Source: Chloroflexi bacterium CG23_combo_of_CG06-09_8_20_14_all_45_10
GTDB lineage: Bacteria > Chloroflexota > Dehalococcoidia > GIF9 > AB-539-J10
DNA: 12,459 nucleotides
Direction: 5' to 3'
Assembly (NCBI GenBank): GCA_002772325.1
Contig: PCSL01000066.1
Span: forward strand, 2,222 to 14,680
This document shows positions 5,560 to 12,459 of the stretch, in pieces; positions within the stretch are counted from its first letter, which is position 1; every line of letters starts with the position of its first letter. The notes below the pieces were generated by a model that saw nothing but the letters and a program-made list of their open reading frames with translations, had not been told where the DNA came from and did not search any database. A program made the position numbers and the translations under genes.

Positions 5560-6681
5560 TTAACATTTTTCCCCCTCCACCATTTTGAGAAACCTCTCAA
5601 ACAAATACACATTATCCAATGGGCCTGGTGATGCTTCCGCGTGGTATTGGATGGATAAGAGAGGTATCTCCCGATGGCGAAGCCCCTCCACAGTACCGTC
5701 ATTTAGATTTACATGGCTAACCTCAAGCCCACTATGGAGGCTTTCGGCATCAATGGCATAACCATGATTCTGTGCTGTAATGTAAACCCTGCCTGTCTCC
5801 AGGTCACGTACAGGATGGTTGGCACCATGATGCCCAAATTTAAGTTTATATGTTCGCCCACCAAGCGCTCGCCCTATAAGCTGATGTCCCAAACAGATGC
5901 CCATAATGGGCTTTATCCCAATAAGTTTTCTCACCATATCCTCAATATAACCGAGATTAGTTGGGTTTCCTGGTCCTGGGGATAAGATAATGCCGTCTGG
6001 CTTCAATCTCAAAATATCCTCTGCTGAGAATGTAGAAGGAACAGCAGTCACTATACAGCCAAGCGAATGCAATATTCTTAGTATGCTATATTTCAGACCA
6101 CAGTCGACGGCAACGATGTGCGCTGAGCCAATAGTTCCAGCCTCATTCAGTGAGTCATAAAAAGTTGGACCCTTCTCCCAGCGGTATACAACTGAGGTAC
6201 TTACCCCTCGGACGAAATCTACATCATCGTAGCGAGGCAAGCTTCTTAACCGTTCGAGCACCTCATCTGCAAGTTCGCTTAGCGTTATAGCTCCCATCTT
6301 CACTCCCACAGACCTTAAGCGGCGAGTCAGGGCACGTGTGTCAACGTCACTGATGCCAGGGATGTTGTTTTCAGCTAGATACTGGCTCAGCGTTTTGGTG
6401 CTTTGCCAATGGCTTGGCGCTTGGCAATATTCACGAACCACTAAGCCGCTTATCTGGATTTGTCTGGACTCAATATCCTCAGTGTTTATCCCATAGTTTC
6501 CAACAAGAGGGTACGTGAAAACTACTATTTGCCCGGAATAGGAGGGGTCGGTGAGTATCTCTTGATATCCAGTCATACTAGTAGTGAACACCACTTCACC
6601 ATAAGCCATGATTTCAGCGCCAAAAGAGTAGCCTTCGTAGAGTGCCCCGTCTTCTAAAACCAAAACTGCTTTCCTAGCCAT
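5560..6681 (-). CDS. carA: Carbamoyl-phosphate synthase small (glutaminase) subunit
   Basis: Hydrolyses glutamine and passes ammonia to CarB for carbamoyl phosphate, used in pyrimidine and arginine synthesis. At 373 residues it is normal length. The N-terminal CarA-specific domain is recognised by LEDGALYEGYSFGA, EVVFTTSMTGYQEILTDPSY and the SDVDTRALTRRLR segment. The class I amidotransferase domain starts near 187 (AHIVAVDCGLKYSIL), with SPGPGNP, the nucleophile Cys263 in GICLGHQ, and His347/Glu349 in QYHAEASPGP. Ala replaces the common Pro between the catalytic His and Glu, outside the triad. ATG 6681 follows AGGTGA (6685-6690). Its obligate partner carB is not next to it, since glnA follows 114 bases downstream, which is unusual. 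Confidence 0.97.
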   Translation of the reverse strand: MARKAVLVLEDGALYEGYSFGAEIMAYGEVVFTTSMTGYQEILTDPSYSGQIVVFTYPLVGNYGINTEDIESRQIQISGLVVREYCQAPSHWQSTKTLSQYLAENNIPGISDVDTRALTRRLRSVGVKMGAITLSELADEVLERLRSLPRYDDVDFVRGVSTSVVYRWEKGPTFYDSLNEAGTIGSAHIVAVDCGLKYSILRILHSLGCIVTAVPSTFSAEDILRLKPDGIILSPGPGNPTNLGYIEDMVRKLIGIKPIMGICLGHQLIGRALGGRTYKLKFGHHGANHPVRDLETGRVYITAQNHGYAIDAESLHSGLEVSHVNLNDGTVEGLRHREIPLLSIQYHAEASPGPLDNVYLFERFLKMVEGEKC

Positions 6682-6754
6682 TATTCACCTTGATCTTTAT
6701 AATTACGGAGTCAATATTCTAGTAAGCGTAAAGCCTCCCATTGTGTCTTCATCT

Positions 6755-7522
6755 CTATCTTCTTACAGGAACTCCCCTTTCAGCTAGATAGTCCTTTGCC
6801 TGGTGAATGGAATAAATACGGTAATGAAAGATACTAGCAGCCAGGACAGCATCAGCCTTACCTATGACTAGAGCTTCATAGAGATGCTCCAAATTACCTG
6901 CGCCACCGCTGGCAATTACAGGCACCGATACTGCCTCGCTGATGGCACGGGTCAATTCTAAATCATATCCAGTCCGTTGACCATCAGCATCCCAACTGGT
7001 AAGCAGCAATTCTCCAGCACCGAGAGCAACAGTCCGTTTAGCCCATTCAATAGCGTCAATGCCCGTTGACTTTCGTCCACCATAGATGCAAACTTCCCAT
7101 TTAGGATTATCTATGCCATTTGCTCTCTTGGCGTCAATAGCTATCACAATGCATTGAGAGCCGAATTTCTGTGCTCCTTGGCTGATAATCTCGGGATTGA
7201 ACACAGCAGCGGTATTGATGGCTATCTTATCAGCCCCTGCTTCTAAGATGCGTCGTATGTCATTAATGCTACGCAGCCCACCACCAACGGTAAGTGGGAT
7301 AAAAACCCGTTCTGATACGCACTCAACCACATCCACCATATTGTCACGTCCCTCAGGAGTAGCACCAATATCTAGGAAGACAAGCTCATCAGCCCCTTCT
7401 TGATAATAGAATGCCGCAAGTTCCACAGGGTCGCCGGCATCACGCAGATGAGTAAAGCTCAAGCCTTTAACCACCCGCCCTTGAGTGACATCTAAGCAAG
7501 GAATAATTCTTTTAGTTAACAT
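6755..7522 (-). CDS. hisF: Imidazole glycerol phosphate synthase cyclase subunit
   Basis: A (beta/alpha)8 barrel that uses ammonia from HisH to convert PRFAR into imidazole glycerol phosphate and AICAR, the fifth step of histidine synthesis; AICAR returns to purine synthesis. Full length, 255 residues. Catalytic Asp11 in [16 protein letters not shown] and Asp130 in IVIAIDAKR sit at the standard positions; phosphate-binding loops are LTVGGGLRS (78-85 region) and VIASGGAGN (202-210). The usual TSMDRDG loop reads TSWDADG here, a variant seen in some lineages. Start ATG 7522 puts [11 protein letters not shown] at the N-terminus as expected, though no strong Shine-Dalgarno precedes it. The partner hisH is two genes upstream, separated by pdxT. 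Confidence 0.97.
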   Translation of the reverse strand: MLTKRIIPCLDVTQGRVVKGLSFTHLRDAGDPVELAAFYYQEGADELVFLDIGATPEGRDNMVDVVECVSERVFIPLTVGGGLRSINDIRRILEAGADKIAINTAAVFNPEIISQGAQKFGSQCIVIAIDAKRANGIDNPKWEVCIYGGRKSTGIDAIEWAKRTVALGAGELLLTSWDADGQRTGYDLELTRAISEAVSVPVIASGGAGNLEHLYEALVIGKADAVLAASIFHYRIYSIHQAKDYLAERGVPVRR

Positions 7523-7578
7523 TTTCGCTAAAGGTCAGCACGTTTTTTCCCGCTAGAGGAAACAATTCTTTAGCTCGC

Positions 7579-8187
7579 TCAGTTTTTTCGCTGGCTATAA
7601 GCTCTTCGCGAGACGATATCCAAGAAATAGGCATGGAATCTTAAATCCGAAGTTAGCTCGGGGTGAAAAGCTGAAACTAACAAATTTCCTTGCCTGGCAG
7701 CGACAGGAGTGCCATCAGGAAGACTAGCCAGGATTTCGACCCCAGAATCAATCTCTACAATAATAGGCGCTCTGATAAATACAGCAGGGAAAGGAGCTTC
7801 ACCCAAAACCGGCACCGATAAGACTGTCTCAAAGCTATCGACTTGTCTGCCAAAGGCATTGCGCCTTACTTTTATATCCATAGCCCCGATGGTCTCTATA
7901 TCTAAATCGAGAGCGCTTTTTGCCAGCAGAATCATGCCAGCACAAGTTCCAAATATTGGGGAGCCATCTTGGGCTAGCTCTCTTATCACCTCCATCAGAC
8001 CATAGCTCAGCATCAGTTGACTAATAACGGTAGACTCTCCCCCAGGGATGATAAGTCCATCTAAGCCCTCAAGATCCTGAGGTAGGCGTATGGCTAATGC
8101 TTCTACCCCCAATTTTTGTAAACTAGCGATATGCTCAGCAAAAGCACCTTGTAAAGAAAGGACTCCGATCTTTTTCCTAGAATTCAT
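7579..8187 (-). CDS. pdxT: Pyridoxal 5'-phosphate synthase glutaminase subunit
   Basis: Class I amidotransferase that releases ammonia from glutamine for PdxS, which builds pyridoxal phosphate from ribose 5-phosphate and glyceraldehyde 3-phosphate. The 202-residue length is typical. Seen: IGVLSLQGAFAEHI at the N-terminus, PGGESTV, nucleophile Cys82 in GTCAGMILLAK, the family-specific RRNAFGRQVDSFE (108-120), VFIRAP, and His175/Glu177 in SAFHPELTSD. ATG 8187 has AAGG directly against it, a poor spacing, but no other start lies between the upstream in-frame TAG at 8212-8214 and the conserved region. Its partner pdxS is not in the window. It interrupts the hisH-hisF pair, 42 bases after hisH and 56 before hisF. 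Confidence 0.96.
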   Translation of the reverse strand: MNSRKKIGVLSLQGAFAEHIASLQKLGVEALAIRLPQDLEGLDGLIIPGGESTVISQLMLSYGLMEVIRELAQDGSPIFGTCAGMILLAKSALDLDIETIGAMDIKVRRNAFGRQVDSFETVLSVPVLGEAPFPAVFIRAPIIVEIDSGVEILASLPDGTPVAARQGNLLVSAFHPELTSDLRFHAYFLDIVSRRAYSQRKN

Positions 8188-8229
8188 CCTTACTGTTCTA
8201 CGACAAAATGGCTACTCGCCACCATATGT

Positions 8230-8856
8230 TTATCTCTCACTTAGCGCCATCTTTAGGAAATTGGAATATAGTTTCAATCCCTGATCGCCACTTTTCTCAG
8301 GGTGAAACTGGGTTGCCACTAAATTATCCTTAATCACCACACTACATATAGGTATACCATAATCTGTCGTACCCGCCACAACTGACATGTCTTCGGGCTC
8401 AGCATAATAGCTATGGACAAAGTAAAAGTTTGCTTCATCAGGTACACCGTCAAAAAGAGGGTGAGTAATCGTCTGTTTTACCTGGTTCCAACCCATATGG
8501 GGGATTTTGAGTCCCGAGGGCAGTCTTTTTACAATTCCAGGAATCACCCCTAGGCATTCATGCCAACCTCCTTCTTCAGTTCTTGAAAACAAGACTTGCA
8601 AGCCAACACAGACAGCGAAAAATGGTCGCCCCTCATAAATTAATTGGCGAATAACATTAGACATCCCCAATTTCTCCAGACTATCCATAGTATCTCCTGC
8701 AGCGCCAACGCCAGGGAGGATAATTGCAATGGCATCAAACACATCTCTAGGATTGCTCGTTACCTTCGCTTGGTAACCTACCTTTGTGATAGCGTTAACC
8801 ACGCTACGCAAATTTCCGGCACCGTAATCAATTACAACAACCGCTTCTTTATTCAT
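8230..8856 (-). CDS. hisH: Imidazole glycerol phosphate synthase glutaminase subunit
   Basis: Supplies ammonia to the HisF barrel in histidine synthesis. Starting at ATG 8856 the protein has 208 residues, matching the family. I prefer this start to upstream in-frame codons (as far as 8961) because MNKEAVVVIDYGAGN is the canonical N-terminus, and because ATG overlaps the purQ stop as ATGA (8856-8853), a standard coupling arrangement. Landmarks: PGVGAAGDTM (49-57), nucleophile Cys83 in AVCVGLQVLF, PHMGWNQV (119-126), YFVHSYYAEP and His185/Glu187 in ATQFHPEKSGDQG. No clear Shine-Dalgarno lies before it, so translation probably depends on ribosomes finishing purQ. Confidence 0.96.
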   Translation of the reverse strand: MNKEAVVVIDYGAGNLRSVVNAITKVGYQAKVTSNPRDVFDAIAIILPGVGAAGDTMDSLEKLGMSNVIRQLIYEGRPFFAVCVGLQVLFSRTEEGGWHECLGVIPGIVKRLPSGLKIPHMGWNQVKQTITHPLFDGVPDEANFYFVHSYYAEPEDMSVVAGTTDYGIPICSVVIKDNLVATQFHPEKSGDQGLKLYSNFLKMALSER

Positions 8857-9623
8857 AAGGACTGAGCCCACTTCACAGCGTTTAGGAAAATCTGAAAGCC
8901 ATCTCCGTACTCTTTGACTCCTTGCCTCGTCCACTGTGGATGCTGGGTACCTCGAATACACCGCTCGGGGTGTGGCATCAAAGCAAAAATGCGCCCTGAA
9001 GCATCACAAATACCAGCAATATTCGCTATTGAGCCATTGGGGTTATGGGGGTAGCCAGCCTCGCTGCTTCCATTCTCGTCGGCGTAATACAACACCACAT
9101 TTAACTTGGGCAAGACCTCAGGGCTGGCTACGACCTTCCCCTCAGCATGAGCAACTGGAAGATACATGTGCTCTATGCCTTTGGTGAATACACACGGGCT
9201 TTCCTTGTTCACTTTTAAGTGCACCCAGCGGCACTCAAACTTACCCGAATCATTCGCTGCCAAGGTTAGCAATGGCTGATTAGTTCGCCACGGATCAGGC
9301 AGAATGCCAGCTTTTACCAGTACCTGAAAACCATTACAAATTCCCAAAACCAATCCCCCTTTATCAATAAACCTCTCTACATCTTCACCAAGTTTTAGCC
9401 TAAGTTCATTGGCTAACACTTTGCCTGCGGATATATCATCGCCGTAAGTAAATCCACCAGGAACAACCATTATTTGATAGTCGGAGAGCCGTTGTTCCCG
9501 ACGAATTAATTCATTAATATGGACTAGGGAGGTTATTGCCCCAGCTTGCTGGAAAGCGAATGCTGTCTCAACATCACAATTTGTCCCCGGAGCACGCAAT
9601 ATTAGAGTTCTTACTTTGCTCAT
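8853..9623 (-). CDS. purQ: Phosphoribosylformylglycinamidine synthase subunit PurQ (glutaminase)
   Basis: Hydrolyses glutamine and delivers ammonia to PurL for the fourth step of purine synthesis. The 256-residue length belongs to the longer PurQ form; the Bacillus type is about 227. Seen: LILRAPGTNCD (7-17), PGGFTYGDDISAGKV (55-69), nucleophile Cys96 in GICNGFQVLVKAGILP, PVAHAEGK, YPHNPNGSIANIAGI (191-205) and His218/Glu220 in ALMPHPER. ATG 9623 is 6 bases after the purL stop. The 3' end overlaps hisH by 4 bases. PurL and PurQ form one complex, so coupling here fits stoichiometric expression. Confidence 0.97.
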   Translation of the reverse strand: MSKVRTLILRAPGTNCDVETAFAFQQAGAITSLVHINELIRREQRLSDYQIMVVPGGFTYGDDISAGKVLANELRLKLGEDVERFIDKGGLVLGICNGFQVLVKAGILPDPWRTNQPLLTLAANDSGKFECRWVHLKVNKESPCVFTKGIEHMYLPVAHAEGKVVASPEVLPKLNVVLYYADENGSSEAGYPHNPNGSIANIAGICDASGRIFALMPHPERCIRGTQHPQWTRQGVKEYGDGFQIFLNAVKWAQSL

Positions 9624-9629
9624 TTGCTT

Positions 9630-12459
9630 CTACCAGCGAATAGGTCGCTGCCATGCCTCCTTTAGTTCATGAAGGGGCATGGCAACAATCCTCCTATTAT
9701 TCAATCCGTATATCTCTAATACATCAGCATCGGTAACTCGGCCAATAGTTGCCAGGTTTATCCCCTTCACCACTTTCTCAAATTCTGCTCTGCATTCTGG
9801 TGCTACCTCTACTAGAAACCGACTGTTTGATTCAGAAAACAGGATGAAGTCATTCCTATCTATGGGCTCACCCAGTGGGATAAGTTCTAAGTAGATTATG
9901 GCTCCCAGTCCCGCGGCAAAGGCCATCTCAGCAATGGCAACACCGAGGCCGCCCTCACTTAAGTCATGGCAGGCTCTGACCAGACCTTTTTCTATTGCCA
10001 GACTTAACCTATCCATCAGCTCCTTCGCTAGTTGCGGATTTACCTTAGGCACCCTGTTACCTATAAAACCATGCGTTCTGAAGTATTCCGATCCCCCAAG
10101 TTCATTCCAGGTAGTGCCAACAATGTAAATCAGGTCGCATGCCCTCTTGAAATCCATCGAAATCACCCGGTTCACATCTTCCATAACGCCAATAGCCGAG
10201 ATAAGTAAGGTATGGGGAATGGAGATAATCTTGCCTTCAAATTCAAATTCATTATTGAGGCTATCCTTGCCCGAGATAAACGGGGTCCCGTATATGGTGG
10301 CCATATCATAGCAAGCCTGAGCTGCCTGAACCAAAGCACCCAGTATATCAGGTTGATTAGTATCACCCCAGCTGAAGTTATCTAACAGGGCTACCCTCTT
10401 TAGATTACCCCCAACAGCTATGATTTGCCTCAAGGCCTCATCAATGGCTGATGCTGCCATCCAGTAGGGGGCTATCTTTCCATACTGGGGGTTTATGCCA
10501 TTGGAGACAATTACCCCCATTTCCGAGTCTAAGATTGGCCTGATAACGGCAGCATCGCCTGGTCCATCGCTATCTTTCCCAACCAGAGGCTTGAGAATAC
10601 TAGTCCCCTGTACCTCATGGTCATATTGGCGTATTACCCATTCCTTGCTGCACACATTCCACGAGGCAAGAATTTGAAGTAAATCTTTGCCTAAGTCCTG
10701 TGGCTGAGCAAAATCAGGCTCAGTATATTGTGGCTGCTTCCATATTGCTTCTCTCTCCATCTGCGGCCGACCTTTATGTAGAAATTCCATGCTCAGGTCA
10801 CAGACCAAGTTTCCTTGATAAAAAAGCTGAAGCCTTCGATCGTTGGTAAACTCGCCTATGACTGTTGCCTCAACACCTTCAGCAGCAAAAAGAGTTAATA
10901 GTTCCTCGATGTTGTCTGGTGGGGCAGCCACCACCATCCGCTCTTGAGATTCGGATACCCATATTTCTGTATAGGACAGCCCGGAATATTTTAGTGGAAC
11001 CTTATCTAAGTGGACTCGCACCCCAGTCTCGGCAGCCATCTCGCCTACTGCCGATGAGAGCCCACCGCCACCGCAATCAGTTATCCTTGAGTATAACCCA
11101 CGGTCTCTGGCTTGAAGCAAGGTATCAATAAGTCTCTTCTCCATAATGGGATTGCCAATCTGAACTGAGCTATAGGAAATTGTGGTTGACTCCTCGGTAA
11201 GCGCTCCTGAGGCAAAGGTCACACCATGTATTCCGTCACGCCCGGTTTTGCCTCCGACTAACACCACCAATTCACCAGGTTTCTGCTGCCCTCTCCTTGA
11301 TAGTTGTTTGGGCAGCAGCCCCACTGTTCCACAGAAGACAAGCGGATTAGCCACATATCGTTCATCAAAGAGTATGGCACCATTAAGAGTAGGGATTCCA
11401 ATGCGGTTAGCATAATCGGCTACCCCAGCCCGAACACCCTTAAAAATACGACGCGGATGTAAGACCCCAGGCGGCAACTTATCATAGGGAAAGTCGGGAG
11501 GAGCAAAACAGAATACATCAGTGTTTAGGATTGGTTTAGCACTTAACCCAGTGCCCAAAATGTCACGAACGACGCCACCTAATCCAGTTGAAGCTCCTCC
11601 ATAAGGCTCAACTGCTGATGGATGATTATGCGTCTCAACCTTAAAACAAAGAGCCCAGCGACCATCGAAATCAATCACACCAGCATTATCTTCAAAAACT
11701 GAAAGACACCATGGCTTGTTCAGTTCCTCAGTTGCCTTCATGATAGTATTCTTGAGTAAGTTATCTATAGTTATATCAGCAAACTTGATTCTGCCCTTGA
11801 ACGTTTTATGGACGCAGTGCTCAGACCAGGTTTGGGCTAGTGTCTCAAGTTCGGCATCGGTAGGGTTACGCCCCTGCTTACGAAAGTGAGCAGTGATTGT
11901 CTGAAGCTCATCATCAGTAAACCAAAATTGACGGCTGATTCCCGCAAGCTCAACTTCACCTGCCCCCAGAATGTCTATCTGCTTTAGCCTAAATCCATAC
12001 TGGGGATTTTGAGGCAATCTTACTGCCTTCGCTCTAACTACGTGCTGTATAATGGGGTTTAGCAATAATCTACTGCTCACTGTCTCTAGCTGATGTTCAT
12101 CCAGTTGCCCTTCAATAAGGTAGCGTCTCGCCGTTTTGACTGCCTTGACACCCCTCACACTTAAATCCAACACCGCTTTCATGACAGTTTCTTCTACTGG
12201 GTCGGTGACGCCGGCGTTGTAAGCAACTTCAACAATGTGATAGTCAGTGCTGACTCTGCTCTCACTCTGGGGAGTTAATTCGCACCGATATTCTTGAGTC
12301 ACCGGGTCAGCCAGAAGGCTTCCACAAACCAAGGCTAGCTTACCAGGTTTTAAATCTGCATCTAGCCGGTAAATATCCACTACCCAAACATTGGAGACTG
12401 TTGTTATTCCTAAGTCGTATATATCTTTGACCAGACTAAGCCCCCTAACATCCCGTAGG
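9630..12459 (-). CDS. purL: FGAM synthase, PurL with N-terminal PurS-like units (5'-truncated by window edge)
   Basis: ATP-dependent synthesis of formylglycinamidine ribonucleotide from FGAR with ammonia from PurQ. The frame stays open past the GTG at 12380 to the window edge, adding 26 residues including DVRGLSLVKDIYDLGITTV and VVDIYRLDADL. These look like PurS, so the true start is outside and GTG 12380 is internal. A second PurS-like unit follows (YHIVEVAYNAGVTDPVEETV to NPIIQHVV, about 12240-12040). The catalytic core is intact: TWSEHCVHKTFKG, VETHNHPSAVEPYGGASTG, DCGGGGLSSAVGEMAAETG, PQYGKIAPYWMAA, GTPFISGKDSLNNEF and CHDLSEGGLGVAIAEMA. It lacks the fused glutaminase domain of the 1300-residue enterobacterial enzyme; that role is filled by adjacent purQ. 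At least 942 residues are in view, longer than the roughly 740 of small PurL. Confidence 0.95.
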   Translation of the reverse strand, partial: LRDVRGLSLVKDIYDLGITTVSNVWVVDIYRLDADLKPGKLALVCGSLLADPVTQEYRCELTPQSESRVSTDYHIVEVAYNAGVTDPVEETVMKAVLDLSVRGVKAVKTARRYLIEGQLDEHQLETVSSRLLLNPIIQHVVRAKAVRLPQNPQYGFRLKQIDILGAGEVELAGISRQFWFTDDELQTITAHFRKQGRNPTDAELETLAQTWSEHCVHKTFKGRIKFADITIDNLLKNTIMKATEELNKPWCLSVFEDNAGVIDFDGRWALCFKVETHNHPSAVEPYGGASTGLGGVVRDILGTGLSAKPILNTDVFCFAPPDFPYDKLPPGVLHPRRIFKGVRAGVADYANRIGIPTLNGAILFDERYVANPLVFCGTVGLLPKQLSRRGQQKPGELVVLVGGKTGRDGIHGVTFASGALTEESTTISYSSVQIGNPIMEKRLIDTLLQARDRGLYSRITDCGGGGLSSAVGEMAAETGVRVHLDKVPLKYSGLSYTEIWVSESQERMVVAAPPDNIEELLTLFAAEGVEATVIGEFTNDRRLQLFYQGNLVCDLSMEFLHKGRPQMEREAIWKQPQYTEPDFAQPQDLGKDLLQILASWNVCSKEWVIRQYDHEVQGTSILKPLVGKDSDGPGDAAVIRPILDSEMGVIVSNGINPQYGKIAPYWMAASAIDEALRQIIAVGGNLKRVALLDNFSWGDTNQPDILGALVQAAQACYDMATIYGTPFISGKDSLNNEFEFEGKIISIPHTLLISAIGVMEDVNRVISMDFKRACDLIYIVGTTWNELGGSEYFRTHGFIGNRVPKVNPQLAKELMDRLSLAIEKGLVRACHDLSEGGLGVAIAEMAFAAGLGAIIYLELIPLGEPIDRNDFILFSESNSRFLVEVAPECRAEFEKVVKGINLATIGRVTDADVLEIYGLNNRRIVAMPLHELKEAWQRPIRW

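Noticed and set aside
5445..5702. Open minus-strand frame of 85 codons spanning the end of carA and the carA-glnA gap
   Set aside because: It overlaps carA by about 140 bases in another frame, has no convincing ribosome site, and its protein resembles no family; best explained as a chance frame over coding DNA and the glnA promoter region.
6696..6714. TATAAA (6701-6696) and TTGACT (6714-6709) in the hisF-carA gap as a carA promoter
   Set aside because: The two hexamers are only 7 bases apart, and neither has a good partner at 16-18 bases.
7530..7570. TTTCC/GGAAA hairpin near a T run in the pdxT-hisF gap
   Set aside because: The stem is five bases, and no T run follows it on the minus strand, the transcribed direction, so it does not look like a terminator.
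8857..8961. N-terminal extension of hisH to an upstream in-frame start
   Set aside because: The 35 extra codons lie within purQ, are not HisH-like, and the canonical MNKEAVVVIDYGAGN start at 8856 overlaps the purQ stop as ATGA.

Overview
This window is a core-metabolism locus of a bacterium with moderate, roughly balanced base composition. The style of the proteins (RibBA fusion, GlnA without an adenylylation tyrosine, a PurL with PurS-like N-terminal units, a free-standing EF-Tu domain II protein) and two short interspersed repeats suggest an uncultured Chloroflexota lineage, possibly Dehalococcoidia. That placement is inferred from memory of families, not computed. All large genes are intact except the two at the window edges: ribD at the left and purL at the right, both cut at their 5' ends.

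Bases 1-3148 (+ strand) hold a riboflavin operon, ribD(partial)-ribE-ribBA-ribH, in the classic Gram-positive-like order and with tight junctions. Two short related repeats lie exactly at gene junctions. One supplies the stop of ribE and the Shine-Dalgarno of ribBA. The other replaces the C-terminal tail of ribH and abuts the stop of the convergent neighbour.

Bases 3138-4088 are a small-gene island. It holds a minus-strand 84-residue stand-alone EF-Tu domain II protein. Diverging from it are two short unrecognised plus-strand genes behind a perfect sigma-70 promoter (TTGACA, 17 bp, TATAAT). The second of these encodes a regular four-heptad coiled coil followed by a single CPKC motif.

Bases 4102-12459 (- strand; in transcription order purL, purQ, hisH, pdxT, hisF, carA, glnA) form a seven-gene run. 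Its common theme is glutamine-amide chemistry, not one pathway. There are four class I glutamine amidotransferase subunits (PurQ, HisH, PdxT, CarA), two ammonia-accepting synthase partners (PurL, HisF) and the glutamine synthetase that makes the shared substrate. The partner subunits CarB and PdxS are absent from the window. Purine, histidine, vitamin B6 and pyrimidine/arginine synthesis thus meet at one locus. Next to the riboflavin operon, whose substrate GTP comes from purine synthesis, the window reads as a nucleotide/cofactor biosynthesis neighbourhood. I see no tRNA, rRNA, CRISPR array, insertion sequence or phage gene. No gene-free stretch exceeds 300 bases.
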